In this document: positions 16,118 through 25,044 of the stretch, piece after piece
Layout: every line of letters starts with the position of its first letter
Position numbering within the stretch: the stretch's first letter is position 1
Source: Streptosporangium album
GTDB taxonomy: Bacteria > Actinomycetota > Actinomycetes > Streptosporangiales > Streptosporangiaceae
Length of the DNA: 64,000 nucleotides
Assembly (NCBI RefSeq): GCF_014203795.1
Contig: NZ_JACHJU010000001.1
Location: forward strand, 4,588,001-4,652,000
Reading direction: 5' to 3'
Notes under the pieces: model-generated
What the model was told of the DNA's origin: nothing
What the model saw: only the letters and a program-made list of their open reading frames with translations
Database searches by the model: none
Made by a program: the position numbers and the translations under genes

Positions 16118-16993
16118 TTACTTCACCGAGCCGGCCATCATGCCCTGCACGAAGTACCGCTGGAAGGCGAAGAACAACACCAGCGGGATGATCAGTGACA
16201 GGAAGGCGCCCGGCGCCAGGATGTCGATGTTGGTGCCGAACTGCCGCATCTGGGACTGCAGTGCCTTGGTCATCGGCTGGTTGTCGGTGTCGGCGAAGAC
16301 CAGGGCGACGAGCAGGTCGTTCCAGACCCAGAGGAACTGGAAGATGCCGAGCGAGGCGACCGCGGGCTTGGCCAGCGGGAACACCACGGTCGAGAAGATC
16401 TTCCACTCACCCGCGCCGTCCATCCGCGCCGCTTCGAGCAGCGAGCTCGGGATGCCCGCGAAGAAGTTGCGGAGCAGGAAGATGGCGAAGGGGAGTCCGA
16501 ACGCGACGTGGAAGAGCACCACGCTGGCGATGGAGCCGAAGATCCCGATGGAGCCGTAGAGCTTGGCGATCGGGATCAGCCCGATCTGGATCGGCACCAC
16601 CAGCAGGCCGACCACCACCAGGAACAGCCCGTCCCTGCCGGGGAACTCCATCCAGGCGAACGCGTAGGCCGCCATGGCCGCGATGCCGATCACCAGGAGG
16701 GTCGTGGGCACCGTGATGGACACCGTGTTCCAGAACGACGCGGTGAACCCGGTGGCCAGCAGGTCGGAGTAGCTCTTGAGGGTCAGTTCGGCCGGCTTGG
16801 TGAGCGCCGTCCACCAGCCGGTGGAGTTGTTGGCCGCCTCCTCGCGGATCGAGACCACGAACAGCCCGAGGGTGGGGACCAGCCAGAACACGCCGATCAG
16901 CACCAGCGCCGCCTGGAGCACGCCACCGCCGATCCGGTCGACGACCCGGCCGAGGGCGCTGCGGGGCGGAGCGCCGAGAGTGGAGGTGGTCAC
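16118..16993 (-). CDS. Carbohydrate ABC transporter permease (MalG/AglG type)
   Basis: A 291-residue inner-membrane permease with six predicted helices. The cytoplasmic coupling motif EAARMDGAGEWKIFSTVVFPL is the EAA loop that docks the ATPase. The end (FFAFQRYFVQGMMAGSVK) is the classic C-terminus of the MalG-type subunit. The GTG start at 16993 has GGAGGGACAACCA in front and overlaps the upstream permease stop by 4 bases (GTGA). It is the last gene of a four-gene importer operon. No ATPase is encoded, so a shared MsiK-type ATPase elsewhere in the genome is expected. Confidence 0.93.
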   Translation of the reverse strand: MTTSTLGAPPRSALGRVVDRIGGGVLQAALVLIGVFWLVPTLGLFVVSIREEAANNSTGWWTALTKPAELTLKSYSDLLATGFTASFWNTVSITVPTTLLVIGIAAMAAYAFAWMEFPGRDGLFLVVVGLLVVPIQIGLIPIAKLYGSIGIFGSIASVVLFHVAFGLPFAIFLLRNFFAGIPSSLLEAARMDGAGEWKIFSTVVFPLAKPAVASLGIFQFLWVWNDLLVALVFADTDNQPMTKALQSQMRQFGTNIDILAPGAFLSLIIPLVLFFAFQRYFVQGMMAGSVK

Positions 16994-18498
16994 TGGTTGT
17001 CCCTCCTGAACCGGCGGATGTTGAGAAACATGAAGGGCAGTACGAGGATCAGCAGGAAGATGGCCAGTGCGCTGCCCATCCCCTGGTTGCCGCCGCCGCC
17101 GAAGGAGACCCGCCACATCTCCAGCGCGATCACGTTGGCCTGCGGCTGCACCGATCCCGGTGCGATGACGTAGACCAGGTCGAAGACCTTCAGAGTGTTG
17201 ATGATCATCGTGACGAACACCACGAGCAGCACCGGGGAGAGCAGCGGAATGGTGATCTTGCGGAACACCTGCCACTCGGTGGCGCCGTCGATGCGGGCCG
17301 CCTCCAGCGCGTCCCGCGGGATGGCCGCGAGGCCGGCCGCGATCAGCACCATGGAGAACCCGGCCCACACCCAGATGAACGCGCCGATGATCGCCGGTGT
17401 GATCAGCGTCGGGCCCAGCCAGGAGACCCCGCTGAAGGCGGCCTCGAAGTTCGACTGCGGCAGCCGTACCGTGTAGTCGCCCGGAGCGAGTCCGGCGAAG
17501 CGGAACGTCCCGTCGGCCTCGGTGGTGGCGGTGGCCTTGACGGCGCCGTTCTGCACCGCCTCGACCGTCACCCCGGTCAGGCCCTTCTCCGTGCCGTCCA
17601 CCTGGTTGAGCGCGCCGCCGCCGCCCTGGGTGAAGTCCACCCACACGGTCCCGGCGAGCTCGCCCGGACCGGGCTGGGCCGCCTTCGCCGTCGAGGCCGA
17701 GGCGAGGGACTCGGGCTTCACGCCCACCAGCGGGATGAGCACGGCCTTCCCCGGCTGGGAGGGCTGCTTGGTCACCACCGCGCCCTGCTGGGCGGCGACC
17801 GGAGCCTGGTCGTTCTCCCGGGGGCGGGCGTCCGGGTAGCCCGTGTGGGAGCCGAAGAGGCCGTCCACCGAACTGATCACGGCGTTGGCCACGCCCCGGT
17901 CCGGGGCCTGCTCGTACACCAGGCGGAAGATGACGCCGGAGGCCATCAGCGAGACGGCCATCGGCATGAACACGATCAGCTTGAACGCGGTCGCCCAGCG
18001 GATCCGCTCGGTCAGCACCGCGAAGATCAGACCGACCGCGGTGACCAGGGCGGGAGCCACCACGACCCAGATCAGGTTGTTCCTGATCGTGGTCAGGGTG
18101 GAGGCGTCACTGAAGATCGCCGCGTAGTTGTCCACACCGACGAAGTTCTGGCCGTTGCCGTCGTAGAGGCTACGGAAGATCGAATAGATGATCGGGTAGA
18201 TCACCATCGAGCCGAGCAGGACCGCGCCCGGGAGCAGGAACCAGATCGCCATGATCGGCGGCGGTCCCAGCTCGGAGACGCGCTTCCGCTTCCCCGCCGG
18301 CGCGGCTGCCGCGACGGTGTCGTCCTCCCTCCCGGAGGAGGTGCTCTCCACGGCGGGGGCGGGGTCCGCCTCGGCCGCGGTCAGGGGTCCCTCGCCCAGG
18401 CCCACGGAGGACCTGGGGGCATCGTTCGGTCCGGAGGAGGAGCCGCGGGCGGCGTCGCCGCCACGCGGATCCTGCGGGCCGTCTAACCGGTCGGTCAC
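16990..18498 (-). CDS. Carbohydrate ABC transporter permease (MalF/AglF type) with inserted extracytoplasmic domain
   Basis: 502 residues, much longer than the usual 300. Residues 1-75 are a disordered, acidic cytosolic extension. Membrane helices start at IMAIWFLLPGAVLLG, and the EAA loop is EAARIDGATEWQVFRKITIPL. Between helices, at about residues 210-350, lies a soluble insert. It has a Pro/Gly-rich linker and then a beta-sandwich of the carboxypeptidase-regulatory/SdrD-B type (LAGTVWVDF, KGLTGVTVEAVQNG, TTEADGTFRFAGLAPGDYTVRLP). This is placed like the P2 domain of MalF, which holds the binding protein. Relatives of AglF type carry similar inserts. The likely cargo is an alpha-glucoside. 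Confidence 0.9.
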   Translation of the reverse strand: MTDRLDGPQDPRGGDAARGSSSGPNDAPRSSVGLGEGPLTAAEADPAPAVESTSSGREDDTVAAAAPAGKRKRVSELGPPPIMAIWFLLPGAVLLGSMVIYPIIYSIFRSLYDGNGQNFVGVDNYAAIFSDASTLTTIRNNLIWVVVAPALVTAVGLIFAVLTERIRWATAFKLIVFMPMAVSLMASGVIFRLVYEQAPDRGVANAVISSVDGLFGSHTGYPDARPRENDQAPVAAQQGAVVTKQPSQPGKAVLIPLVGVKPESLASASTAKAAQPGPGELAGTVWVDFTQGGGGALNQVDGTEKGLTGVTVEAVQNGAVKATATTEADGTFRFAGLAPGDYTVRLPQSNFEAAFSGVSWLGPTLITPAIIGAFIWVWAGFSMVLIAAGLAAIPRDALEAARIDGATEWQVFRKITIPLLSPVLLVVFVTMIINTLKVFDLVYVIAPGSVQPQANVIALEMWRVSFGGGGNQGMGSALAIFLLILVLPFMFLNIRRFRRDNQ

Positions 18499-18510
18499 GG
18501 CCTCTCCCCT

Positions 18511-19842
18511 TTACTTCCAGGCCTTCTTGGCCTCGGCCTCGAGCTTCTCCTGGATGTCCTTGATCTTGGAGGGGTCGCGCACGAAGTCCTGCAGGAGCTT
18601 CCACTCGCCCTTGCCGTCGGTGCCACCGAAGGCGCTGGGCGCGAGGTCGGACATGTCGTAGCGGACGGCGTCACCGGCGGAGATGATCGTCTGGGCGAGC
18701 TTCTTGGTCAGCTCGCTCGGGTAGTTGTCAGGCGAGACGTTGCGGTTGGAGGAGAGGTAGCCGGGGAGCTTGGCCCAGATCTCGCCGCCCTCCTTGGAGG
18801 CGAGGAACTCCATCAGCGCCATCGCGCCCTTGGAGTCCTTCATCACCACCGCGACGTCACCGCCCAGCACGACCGGCTCGGTGTCACCGGCCTTCGGGAA
18901 CGGGAAGTACTTGGCCTCCTCGCCGAGCTTCGCACCGGACTCCTCGGCCGTGGTGCCCACGAAGTCCGCCTCGATGACCATCGCCGACTTGTCCTGGCCG
19001 TAGACCTGGGTCACGCAGGTCGGGAAGTCGGTCTGCAGGGCGCCGGAGGAGCCGCCGAGCAGGAACTCCTTCTTGCCGACGAGCTGTCCGATCTTCTCCA
19101 GCGCGGTGGTCACGCTGGGGTCGGTCCACGGGATCTCGTGCTTGGAGAGCTTGGTGTAGTTGTCCGGGCCCGCGCTGGACAGGTAGACGTTCTCGAACAG
19201 GTCGGTCAGGGTCCAGCCGGAGGCGCCGCACAGGGAGAACGGCGGGGTGCCGGAGTCGGCGACCGCCTGGGCGGTCTTGACGAGCTCGTCCCAGGTGGTG
19301 GGCGGCTGTGTCCCGGCGTCCTGGAAGGCCTTGTCGCGATACCAGATGAGCGACTTGTGGGCCGCCTTCACCAGCACGCCGTAGGCCTGGCCGTCGGCGG
19401 AGCCGAGCTCCTTCCAGTACGGGGTGTAGTTGTCGTCGATCTGCTTCAGCACCTCGGCGGTGAGGGGCTTGAGCGCCTTCTGGTCGGAGTACTGCTTGAC
19501 CAGGCCCGGCTGGGGCAGGATCGCGATGTCCGGCGGGTTCTTGCCCTCGAGGCGCGGGCCGAGGTAGGCGCCGGTGTCCTCGCCGGTGGAGGCGTAGGTG
19601 ACCTTGGCGCCGGTCTTGTCCTCGAACGCCTTGAGCACCGTCTGGAAGTTGGTCTGCTCGGAGCCGGTCCACTTGGCGGCGACCTCGAGGGACACGCCCT
19701 CAAGGGTCTTGGCCGCGGGGGCGGCCGCGGAGGAGCTGCCGCCGGGAGCGGGGGAGGCGGCGGTGTCGGAAGCCTGGCCGCTACACGCGGCGAGTGCGAG
19801 CGCGAGACCGGCTGTGGTCACTGTCGCGACGGTTTTACGCAT
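18511..19842 (-). CDS. Sugar ABC transporter substrate-binding lipoprotein (AglE-like)
   Basis: 443 residues from the ATG at 19842, which has AGGAGG ten bases upstream; a TTG nine bases earlier sits too close to that site. The signal peptide ends in lipobox LALAAC, giving a membrane-anchored lipoprotein, followed by a Ser/Ala/Pro linker. The body is a cluster-B/COG1653-type binding fold (VLKAFEDKTGAKVTYA, PPDIAILPQPGLVKQYSD, GVLVKAAHKSLIWYRDKAF). Similarity is closest to alpha-glucoside-binding proteins. It lies directly upstream of both permeases and would be their receptor. Confidence 0.92.
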   Translation of the reverse strand: MRKTVATVTTAGLALALAACSGQASDTAASPAPGGSSSAAAPAAKTLEGVSLEVAAKWTGSEQTNFQTVLKAFEDKTGAKVTYASTGEDTGAYLGPRLEGKNPPDIAILPQPGLVKQYSDQKALKPLTAEVLKQIDDNYTPYWKELGSADGQAYGVLVKAAHKSLIWYRDKAFQDAGTQPPTTWDELVKTAQAVADSGTPPFSLCGASGWTLTDLFENVYLSSAGPDNYTKLSKHEIPWTDPSVTTALEKIGQLVGKKEFLLGGSSGALQTDFPTCVTQVYGQDKSAMVIEADFVGTTAEESGAKLGEEAKYFPFPKAGDTEPVVLGGDVAVVMKDSKGAMALMEFLASKEGGEIWAKLPGYLSSNRNVSPDNYPSELTKKLAQTIISAGDAVRYDMSDLAPSAFGGTDGKGEWKLLQDFVRDPSKIKDIQEKLEAEAKKAWK

Positions 19843-19940
19843 ACTGAGCAAACCTCCTGTGCTGTCAGAGCTCTCGGGTTTCAGCTGGGGGATGGAGATG
19901 ACAGCTCACTGTGGACGGGATGAGGGGATGACGCCTGGTC

Positions 19941-19969
19941 GGACCGAGGGTGGGGATGACCCTCGGTCC
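19941..19969 (-). terminator. Hairpin between the two binding-protein genes
   Basis: A perfect 11-bp stem (19941-19951 with 19959-19969) closes a 7-base loop. A second hairpin (about 19996-20019, GGGGG/CCCCC core with one bulge) overlaps the stop of the upstream gene. The nonamer GGGGATGAC occurs three times (19924, 19952, 19981) at 28-29 bp spacing. There is no U-tract. The structures may stabilise or attenuate read-through from the first to the second binding-protein gene. Confidence 0.6.
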
Positions 19970-20018
19970 GGGCCGGGAGTGGGGATGACGGTCTCACCCC
20001 GGGGGGATCGCCCCCGGG

Positions 20019-21275
20019 TCACTGAGCCCGGATGATCTCGTTGAGCTGGCCTTTCATGGAGACGGCGACGTCGTCGTCGTCTTCCTTGAAAGGGGGGGTG
20101 AGCGCGTTGGAGACCGCACTGGCGATCACCAGGCTCACCTGGTTGTAGTTGGCACTCGCCGGTCTCGGCTGCGCGGAGAGGATGCTCTGCTTGAGAACCG
20201 GCAGGTAGGGGAAGCGTTTGATCAGGCCGGGGTCGTCGTACAGCTCGGCCCACACGGGAGGGAACGAGCCGTCGGCGAGCACCCGCCGCTGGTTCTCCAG
20301 GCCGGTGAAGTAGCGGATGAACTCCACCGCCGACTTCTGCCGCTTGGAGTACGCGCTGAGCGCGAGGTTGACCCCGCCCAGCGAGCTGGAACCCGGGCCG
20401 TTGAGCCCGGGAAGCCGGGTGACACCGAACTTGCCGGCGACCGCCGAGGCGGTGGCCGGGCCGTACGCGTGCGGCCAGTTGCGGGCGAAGGCGAGCCGGC
20501 CCTCCTGGAAGGCCAGCCGCGACTCCTCCTCCTTGAAGGAGAGTGACTCCGCGGGGATCCATCCCTCGCGGAACCCGCCGGTCAGGAAGTCCAGACCGGT
20601 CTTCGCCTTGGCCACGTCCATGGTCACCCGTGTGCCGTCCCGGCTGAGGATCTGCCCGCCCGCCGACTGCACGGCCTCGGCGAAGTTGACGGTCAGCCCC
20701 TCGTAGGCGAGGAACTGGCCGGCGTAACCGCCGATGCCGTACTTGTCGTGCAGGGTGCGCGCCTGCTCGCGCAGCTCCGCCCAGGTCTTGGGCGGCTTGA
20801 AGCCCTGCTTGGCGAGCAGGTCCTTGCGGTAGTAGAGCAGTCCGGCGTTGCTGGTGTAGGGCACCGCCCAGAGCTTGTCCTTGTAGATCGCGGTGTCCAC
20901 CACCGGCTGCAGGAACCGGTCCAGTGGGAACATGCCACGGTCGAGCGGCAGGATCCAGCCGGCGTCGGCGAACTCCGCCGTCCAGACCACGTCGAGGCCG
21001 AGCACGTCGTAGCGGTCGCTTTTGGCCTGCAGGTTGGCGACCATCTGCGCGCGCTGCTCGTCGGCCGCCTCGGGGAGTTCGAGCAGGGTCGCCCGCTCCC
21101 CGGGGTGGGCCTGGTTCCACCGGTCGAGCAGCGGTTGCAGGTAACCGGTCGTGTCGCGTCCCGTCACGAGAGTGAACGGGCCGGTCCCGCCGGACCGCTC
21201 CGTCTTCTGGGCGACCGCGGCCGAGCATCCCGCCGTCACCAGTACGGCGAGCGCGACGGGGAACAGGCGGCGCAT
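20019..21275 (-). CDS. Sugar ABC transporter substrate-binding lipoprotein (LpqY-like)
   Basis: 418 residues with a short signal and lipobox VTAGC, so a lipoprotein. The body has RWNQAHPGERATLLELPEAAD and YDVLGLDVVWTAEFADAGW, followed by VPYTSNAGLLYYRKDLL. The 'D..WTAEFA..GW' segment is typical of trehalose/maltose-type receptors such as LpqY. The C-terminal SLVIASAVSNALT is also family-like. It precedes a second, different receptor and the permeases on the same strand, 176 bases apart with hairpins between. Two receptors for one permease pair, or a second unlinked permease partner, are both possible. Nearby tre genes make trehalose a reasonable ligand guess. Confidence 0.88.
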   Translation of the reverse strand: MRRLFPVALAVLVTAGCSAAVAQKTERSGGTGPFTLVTGRDTTGYLQPLLDRWNQAHPGERATLLELPEAADEQRAQMVANLQAKSDRYDVLGLDVVWTAEFADAGWILPLDRGMFPLDRFLQPVVDTAIYKDKLWAVPYTSNAGLLYYRKDLLAKQGFKPPKTWAELREQARTLHDKYGIGGYAGQFLAYEGLTVNFAEAVQSAGGQILSRDGTRVTMDVAKAKTGLDFLTGGFREGWIPAESLSFKEEESRLAFQEGRLAFARNWPHAYGPATASAVAGKFGVTRLPGLNGPGSSSLGGVNLALSAYSKRQKSAVEFIRYFTGLENQRRVLADGSFPPVWAELYDDPGLIKRFPYLPVLKQSILSAQPRPASANYNQVSLVIASAVSNALTPPFKEDDDDVAVSMKGQLNEIIRAQ

Positions 21276-21319
21276 CGGTTGCCTCCAAGTTTCGGAGCGG
21301 TTACATACGTGTTAGGTAG

Positions 21320-21337
21320 ATGCATGCATGTTATGCA
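21320..21337. promoter_or_regulatory. Palindromic site in the divergent binding-protein/padR region
   Basis: ATGCATGCAT at 21320-21329 is a perfect 10-bp palindrome, and TGCAT...ATGCA spans 21321-21337. It lies in the 132-bp divergent region between the LpqY-like gene and the PadR gene, whose lower GC content suggests overlapping promoters. It could be an operator for PadR or for an absent sugar repressor. This rests only on symmetry and position. Confidence 0.3.
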
Positions 21338-21407
21338 CAGCGCTAATGTGGGCGTCAACGGATAGCCACATAACGCTCACGTAACGAGCACTCCGAGGAG
21401 GTGGGGC

Positions 21408-21914
21408 GTGAGGCAGTCGCTGCTGGCGCTCCTCGCGAAGGAACCTGCCCACGGATACGAGCTAAAACAGGCGCTTGAGCAGATTTTCGGCAGTGCCTAC
21501 CCGTCACCGAACATCGGGCAGATCTACGTCACGCTCGGCCGCCTGGAGAAAGACGGGCAGGTGCGGGCCGTGGACGTCGAACAGACCAACCGGCCGAACA
21601 AGAAGGTGTACTATCTGACCGCCAAGGGCCGGGAAGTCCTCGACGTGTGGGTGGACGAGCCCACCGAGGGGCCGCGGGTCCGGGACGAGTTCTTCATGAA
21701 GCTCGTGCTGGCTCCCATGACCGGCATCGCGGACCGGATGACGCTGATCAATCGCCAGCGTCGCCACTACCTCGCGCTCATGCGCGACCTCAACGAACTC
21801 GCTGAGCGGACCGACCAGGGGGATCGCGTCGCGCTCCTGCTGATAGAGGGGGCCATGCTCCACCTGCAGGCCGACCTCGACTGGCTCGAACGCTGTCAGG
21901 AGGACCTGTCATGA
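21408..21914 (+). CDS. PadR-family transcriptional regulator
   Basis: 168 residues. The N-terminal winged helix starts almost at residue 1 (SLLALLAKEPAHGYELKQALEQIFG, IGQIYVTLGRLEKDGQV, KVYYLTAKGREVL). The C-terminal helical dimerisation region (RRHYLALMRDLNELAERTD, LHLQADLDWLERC) follows. The GTG start has GAGGAGGTG just upstream. The last 4 bases overlap the ATPase gene (ATGA). PadR repressors commonly autoregulate and control the adjacent exporter, which is the natural reading here. Confidence 0.93.
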   Translation: MRQSLLALLAKEPAHGYELKQALEQIFGSAYPSPNIGQIYVTLGRLEKDGQVRAVDVEQTNRPNKKVYYLTAKGREVLDVWVDEPTEGPRVRDEFFMKLVLAPMTGIADRMTLINRQRRHYLALMRDLNELAERTDQGDRVALLLIEGAMLHLQADLDWLERCQEDLS

Positions 21915-22657
21915 GCCCGCCCCCCACCGTCACCACGGTCAACCTCGTGAAGATCTACCAGAACGGCGGCGTCCCGGTGCCCGCCGTTCGGGGGGTGGAC
22001 CTGACGGTGGAGGCCGGGCAGTTCGTCGCGGTCATGGGGCCCTCGGGTTCGGGCAAGTCCACCCTGGTGCACATGATCGGTGGCCTGGACGCCCGCACCA
22101 GCGGCGAGATCTGGCTGAACGGCAAGCGGGCCGACACCCTGAGCGAGAGCGCCTGGGCGCTGCTGCGCCGCAGGGAGATCGGTTTCGTCTTCCAGTTCTT
22201 CAACCTGGTCGCCAACATGACCGTGGCCGACAACGTCGAGCTCCCCGCGCTGCTGGCCGGAGCGCCCCCACGCGAGGCACGCGAGCGCCGGGAGTATCTC
22301 CTCGGAGAACTCGGCCTGACCGACCGTGCCGACGCCGCCCCCGCCCAGCTCGCCGGCGGTGAGCAGCAGCGGGTCGCGCTGGCCCGCGCGCTGGCCAACA
22401 AGCCGAGCCTGTTGCTCGCCGACGAACCCACCGGCAACCTCGACAGCCGCAACGCCCGCGACGTGCTCCGCCTCCTCGGCGAGGTCCACCGCGACGGCCA
22501 GACCATCGTCATGGTCACCCACGACGCCCGGGTCGCCAGCCTCGCCGACCGGGTGGTCTCCCTGCTCGACGGTGAGATCGTCGACGACGGCGCGGTCGGC
22601 ACGGCCCGCCGTCGCCCCCGGGCCACCGCGGGCGACGTCGTCGAACTCAGGGGATGA
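21911..22657 (+). CDS. ABC transporter ATP-binding protein (MacB/LolD type)
   Basis: A 248-residue ATPase with Walker A GPSGSGKST, Q-loop FQFFNLV, signature LAGGEQQR (slightly off the LSGGQQQR consensus), Walker B LLLADEPTG and switch His in VTHD. The C-terminal addition is short and basic. It would energise the FtsX-type permease encoded 3 bases downstream. It is coupled to padR by a 4-base overlap. Confidence 0.95.
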   Translation: MSPPPTVTTVNLVKIYQNGGVPVPAVRGVDLTVEAGQFVAVMGPSGSGKSTLVHMIGGLDARTSGEIWLNGKRADTLSESAWALLRRREIGFVFQFFNLVANMTVADNVELPALLAGAPPREARERREYLLGELGLTDRADAAPAQLAGGEQQRVALARALANKPSLLLADEPTGNLDSRNARDVLRLLGEVHRDGQTIVMVTHDARVASLADRVVSLLDGEIVDDGAVGTARRRPRATAGDVVELRG

Positions 22658-22660
22658 CCG

Positions 22661-24940
22661 GTGAGCACCGCCAGGGCCTCGGCCAGATGGATCCGGGCCG
22701 ATCTGAGGGCCCGGCGAGGACAGGCGCTGCTGACGGTGCTCGCCGTGGCGGGGATCGTCACGGCGCTCATCACCTCGGCGACGCTGCTGGAGGACGGGAC
22801 GAACCCGTGGCGGGGGCTGTTCGCGGAGTCCCGGGGCGCGCATGTGTGGATCCACACCAAGGACGCCCCGGACGTGGCCGCGCTCTCCCGCCTCGCGGGC
22901 GTGGAGGAGGTGGCCGGCCCGTACCGCACGGCACCCGTGATGCTCACGATGGACGGAAAGAAGTCGCCCGTGGCGCTGCGGGGGATGCAGGCGACGCTCC
23001 CGTCCGTGGCCGCGCCGCTGGTCCGTGAGGGGCGATGGCTACGCCCCGGCGACGTCGAGGGCGTGGTCGTCGAGCGCTCCTTCGCCGAGGCGCTCGACCT
23101 GCGGGTGGGCGGTCCCTTCACCGTCACCGCGCTCAACGGGGCCTCCCACCCGCTGATCGTGGTCGGCCTGGCGGACACCGCGGACCAGGGCTTCTACCCC
23201 GAGTCGACCCCGGGTCTGGCCTGGACCCTGACCACCACCCTCGCCAGGATCGAACCCGCGCTGGGGCGCAGCGAGTCGGTCACCGGGCTGCGGCTCACCG
23301 ACGGTGAGGACACCCTGCCGGTCGTGCACGGCGCGGTCACCCTGCTGGCCGAGCAGATCCAGCGCATGTCCACCTGGCGCGAGGTCCGCGCCTCCATGGA
23401 GCTGGACAACAGGCTGCTCGGCCTGCTGCTGGCGCTGTTCGGCACCGCAGGACTGGTCGCCGCCGCACTGGCCATCGTCAACGTGGTGGGGGGCCGCGTG
23501 CTGACCCAGACACGCGACATCGCCACGCTCAAGTCCCTCGGCTACACCCGGAGCCAGATCTTCGGCCTGCTCATGGTGGAGCACGGCGCGCTCGGCCTGA
23601 TCGGCATCGTCGCCGGGCTGGTCTGCGGCCAGATCGCCTCCTCGTTCGCGCTGGACGGCATGCCGATCCTGCCGCTCTCACCGATCCCGCTGCTGTCGAT
23701 CGCCGGCGGCACCGCCGCGGTGGTCGGAGTCGCGGTGGCCCTGCCCGCCTGGCGCGGCAGCCGCACCCCGCCGATCCCCACGGCGTCCGCCGCGCCGCCG
23801 AGGGGCCACCTGTCACGGATGGCCAGGCTCGCCTTTCTCGTACGGCTGCCGCCCGCCCTCGTCCTGGGCACCCGCGACGCCTTCACCAGGCGCGTCCCCG
23901 CCCTCCTGAGCATCTTCGGCCTCGCCGTCCCGATGATGATGATCACGATCGGCCTCGGCTGCTGGGCCACCCTGGACGACTTCCTGCGCCACCCCGAACA
24001 GATCGGTCAGGCGGCGGCTCTCACCCTCCGCCCGGACAAGCTCTCCGCCGGAGAGGCCGTACGGATCGCCGGAGCCGACCCCGAGGTGCTGACCGCCTAC
24101 CCGGGCACCGAGGTCTCCGCGCTGGAGCCGGAACAGACCAGGAGCGTGCTGGCCCGTGCCGTGGGCACCTCCGCCCACCCGTACCCCTTCTCGGTGGTCG
24201 AGGGGCGGATGTTCGCCGCCCGCGGTGAGGCCGTGGCCGGGCAGGGACTGCTCGACCTGCTGGAAGTGAAGATCGGAGACCGGGTGCGGATGACGGTCGG
24301 CGGCACGCCGCTGATCGTCCACATCGTCGGCAGGGTGGTGGAGCCCGACCAGGACGGTGAGGTGCTCTCCCTCGGACTGGACAGCCTCGCCGCCAAGGAC
24401 GCGATGCCGCCGCAGTTCTACAGCCTCATCCTCCGGCCGGGCGCCGACCCCGCCGCGGTCCGGGCCCGGCTGCTGGCCGCCTCGGGCGAGGGGCTGGAGG
24501 TCCACCTGGTGGTCAACCCGGCCGAACGGCTCTCGGTCATCCGAGTGGTGATCGTGGCGCTGATCGGCGTGCTCTCCCTGCTCGGCCTGGCCAACCTGCT
24601 GACCGCCAGCGCCCTCGGCCTGCGCGACCACGCGCTGGACCTGGCGGTGCTCAAAGCCATGGGTCTCACCCCGCGGCAGGTGGCCGCGACCCTGGTCACC
24701 GGTACGGGGCTGCTCGTCGTGCTGGGCGTGGTCGCGGGCACCGCCGCCGGGGCCTCCCTGGTCGGCGGACTGATCGACCTGCAGGGCCACACCAGCGGTG
24801 TCGGCGCGGGCATCGGCCGTACGCCCTCGGCCCTGACGCTGGTCTCCGCGGTGCTGATCGCGGTGGGGGCATCCCTGCTGGTGACGCTGATACCGGCCCG
24901 CAGGGCCGTACGCGCCCAGGTGCCGGTGACCGCCAGGTAG
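22661..24940 (+). CDS. FtsX-like (MacB-type) ABC permease
   Basis: A 759-residue protein built as two repeats of the MacB/FtsX plan. Each begins with a helix, then an extracytoplasmic domain, then three helices. First unit: a helix around LLTVLAVAGIVTALITSAT, an extracellular part to about 240, then LLALFGTAGLVAAALAIVNV. Second unit: LSIFGLAVPMMMITIGLGCW, an extracellular part to about 620, then helices to the end (LVSAVLIAVGASLLVTLIPARRAVRAQ). Such systems export or transduce signals for lipids, peptides or antibiotics. The substrate is unknown. The GTG start lies 3 bases after the ATPase gene. Confidence 0.92.
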   Translation: MSTARASARWIRADLRARRGQALLTVLAVAGIVTALITSATLLEDGTNPWRGLFAESRGAHVWIHTKDAPDVAALSRLAGVEEVAGPYRTAPVMLTMDGKKSPVALRGMQATLPSVAAPLVREGRWLRPGDVEGVVVERSFAEALDLRVGGPFTVTALNGASHPLIVVGLADTADQGFYPESTPGLAWTLTTTLARIEPALGRSESVTGLRLTDGEDTLPVVHGAVTLLAEQIQRMSTWREVRASMELDNRLLGLLLALFGTAGLVAAALAIVNVVGGRVLTQTRDIATLKSLGYTRSQIFGLLMVEHGALGLIGIVAGLVCGQIASSFALDGMPILPLSPIPLLSIAGGTAAVVGVAVALPAWRGSRTPPIPTASAAPPRGHLSRMARLAFLVRLPPALVLGTRDAFTRRVPALLSIFGLAVPMMMITIGLGCWATLDDFLRHPEQIGQAAALTLRPDKLSAGEAVRIAGADPEVLTAYPGTEVSALEPEQTRSVLARAVGTSAHPYPFSVVEGRMFAARGEAVAGQGLLDLLEVKIGDRVRMTVGGTPLIVHIVGRVVEPDQDGEVLSLGLDSLAAKDAMPPQFYSLILRPGADPAAVRARLLAASGEGLEVHLVVNPAERLSVIRVVIVALIGVLSLLGLANLLTASALGLRDHALDLAVLKAMGLTPRQVAATLVTGTGLLVVLGVVAGTAAGASLVGGLIDLQGHTSGVGAGIGRTPSALTLVSAVLIAVGASLLVTLIPARRAVRAQVPVTAR

Positions 24941-25044
24941 ACGGGCCGCGCCCCGGAACGGACGCCGGCGGCATGGAACGGCGCGGTACGGAGAACGCCG
25001 CGGGCCGACGCGGAACGGCCGCCGGGCGCCGCGGAGAACGGTCA

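Noticed and set aside
16118-21275. Importer lacking an ATPase as a broken system
   Set aside because: Actinobacterial sugar importers commonly share one MsiK-type ATPase encoded elsewhere, so its absence here is normal.
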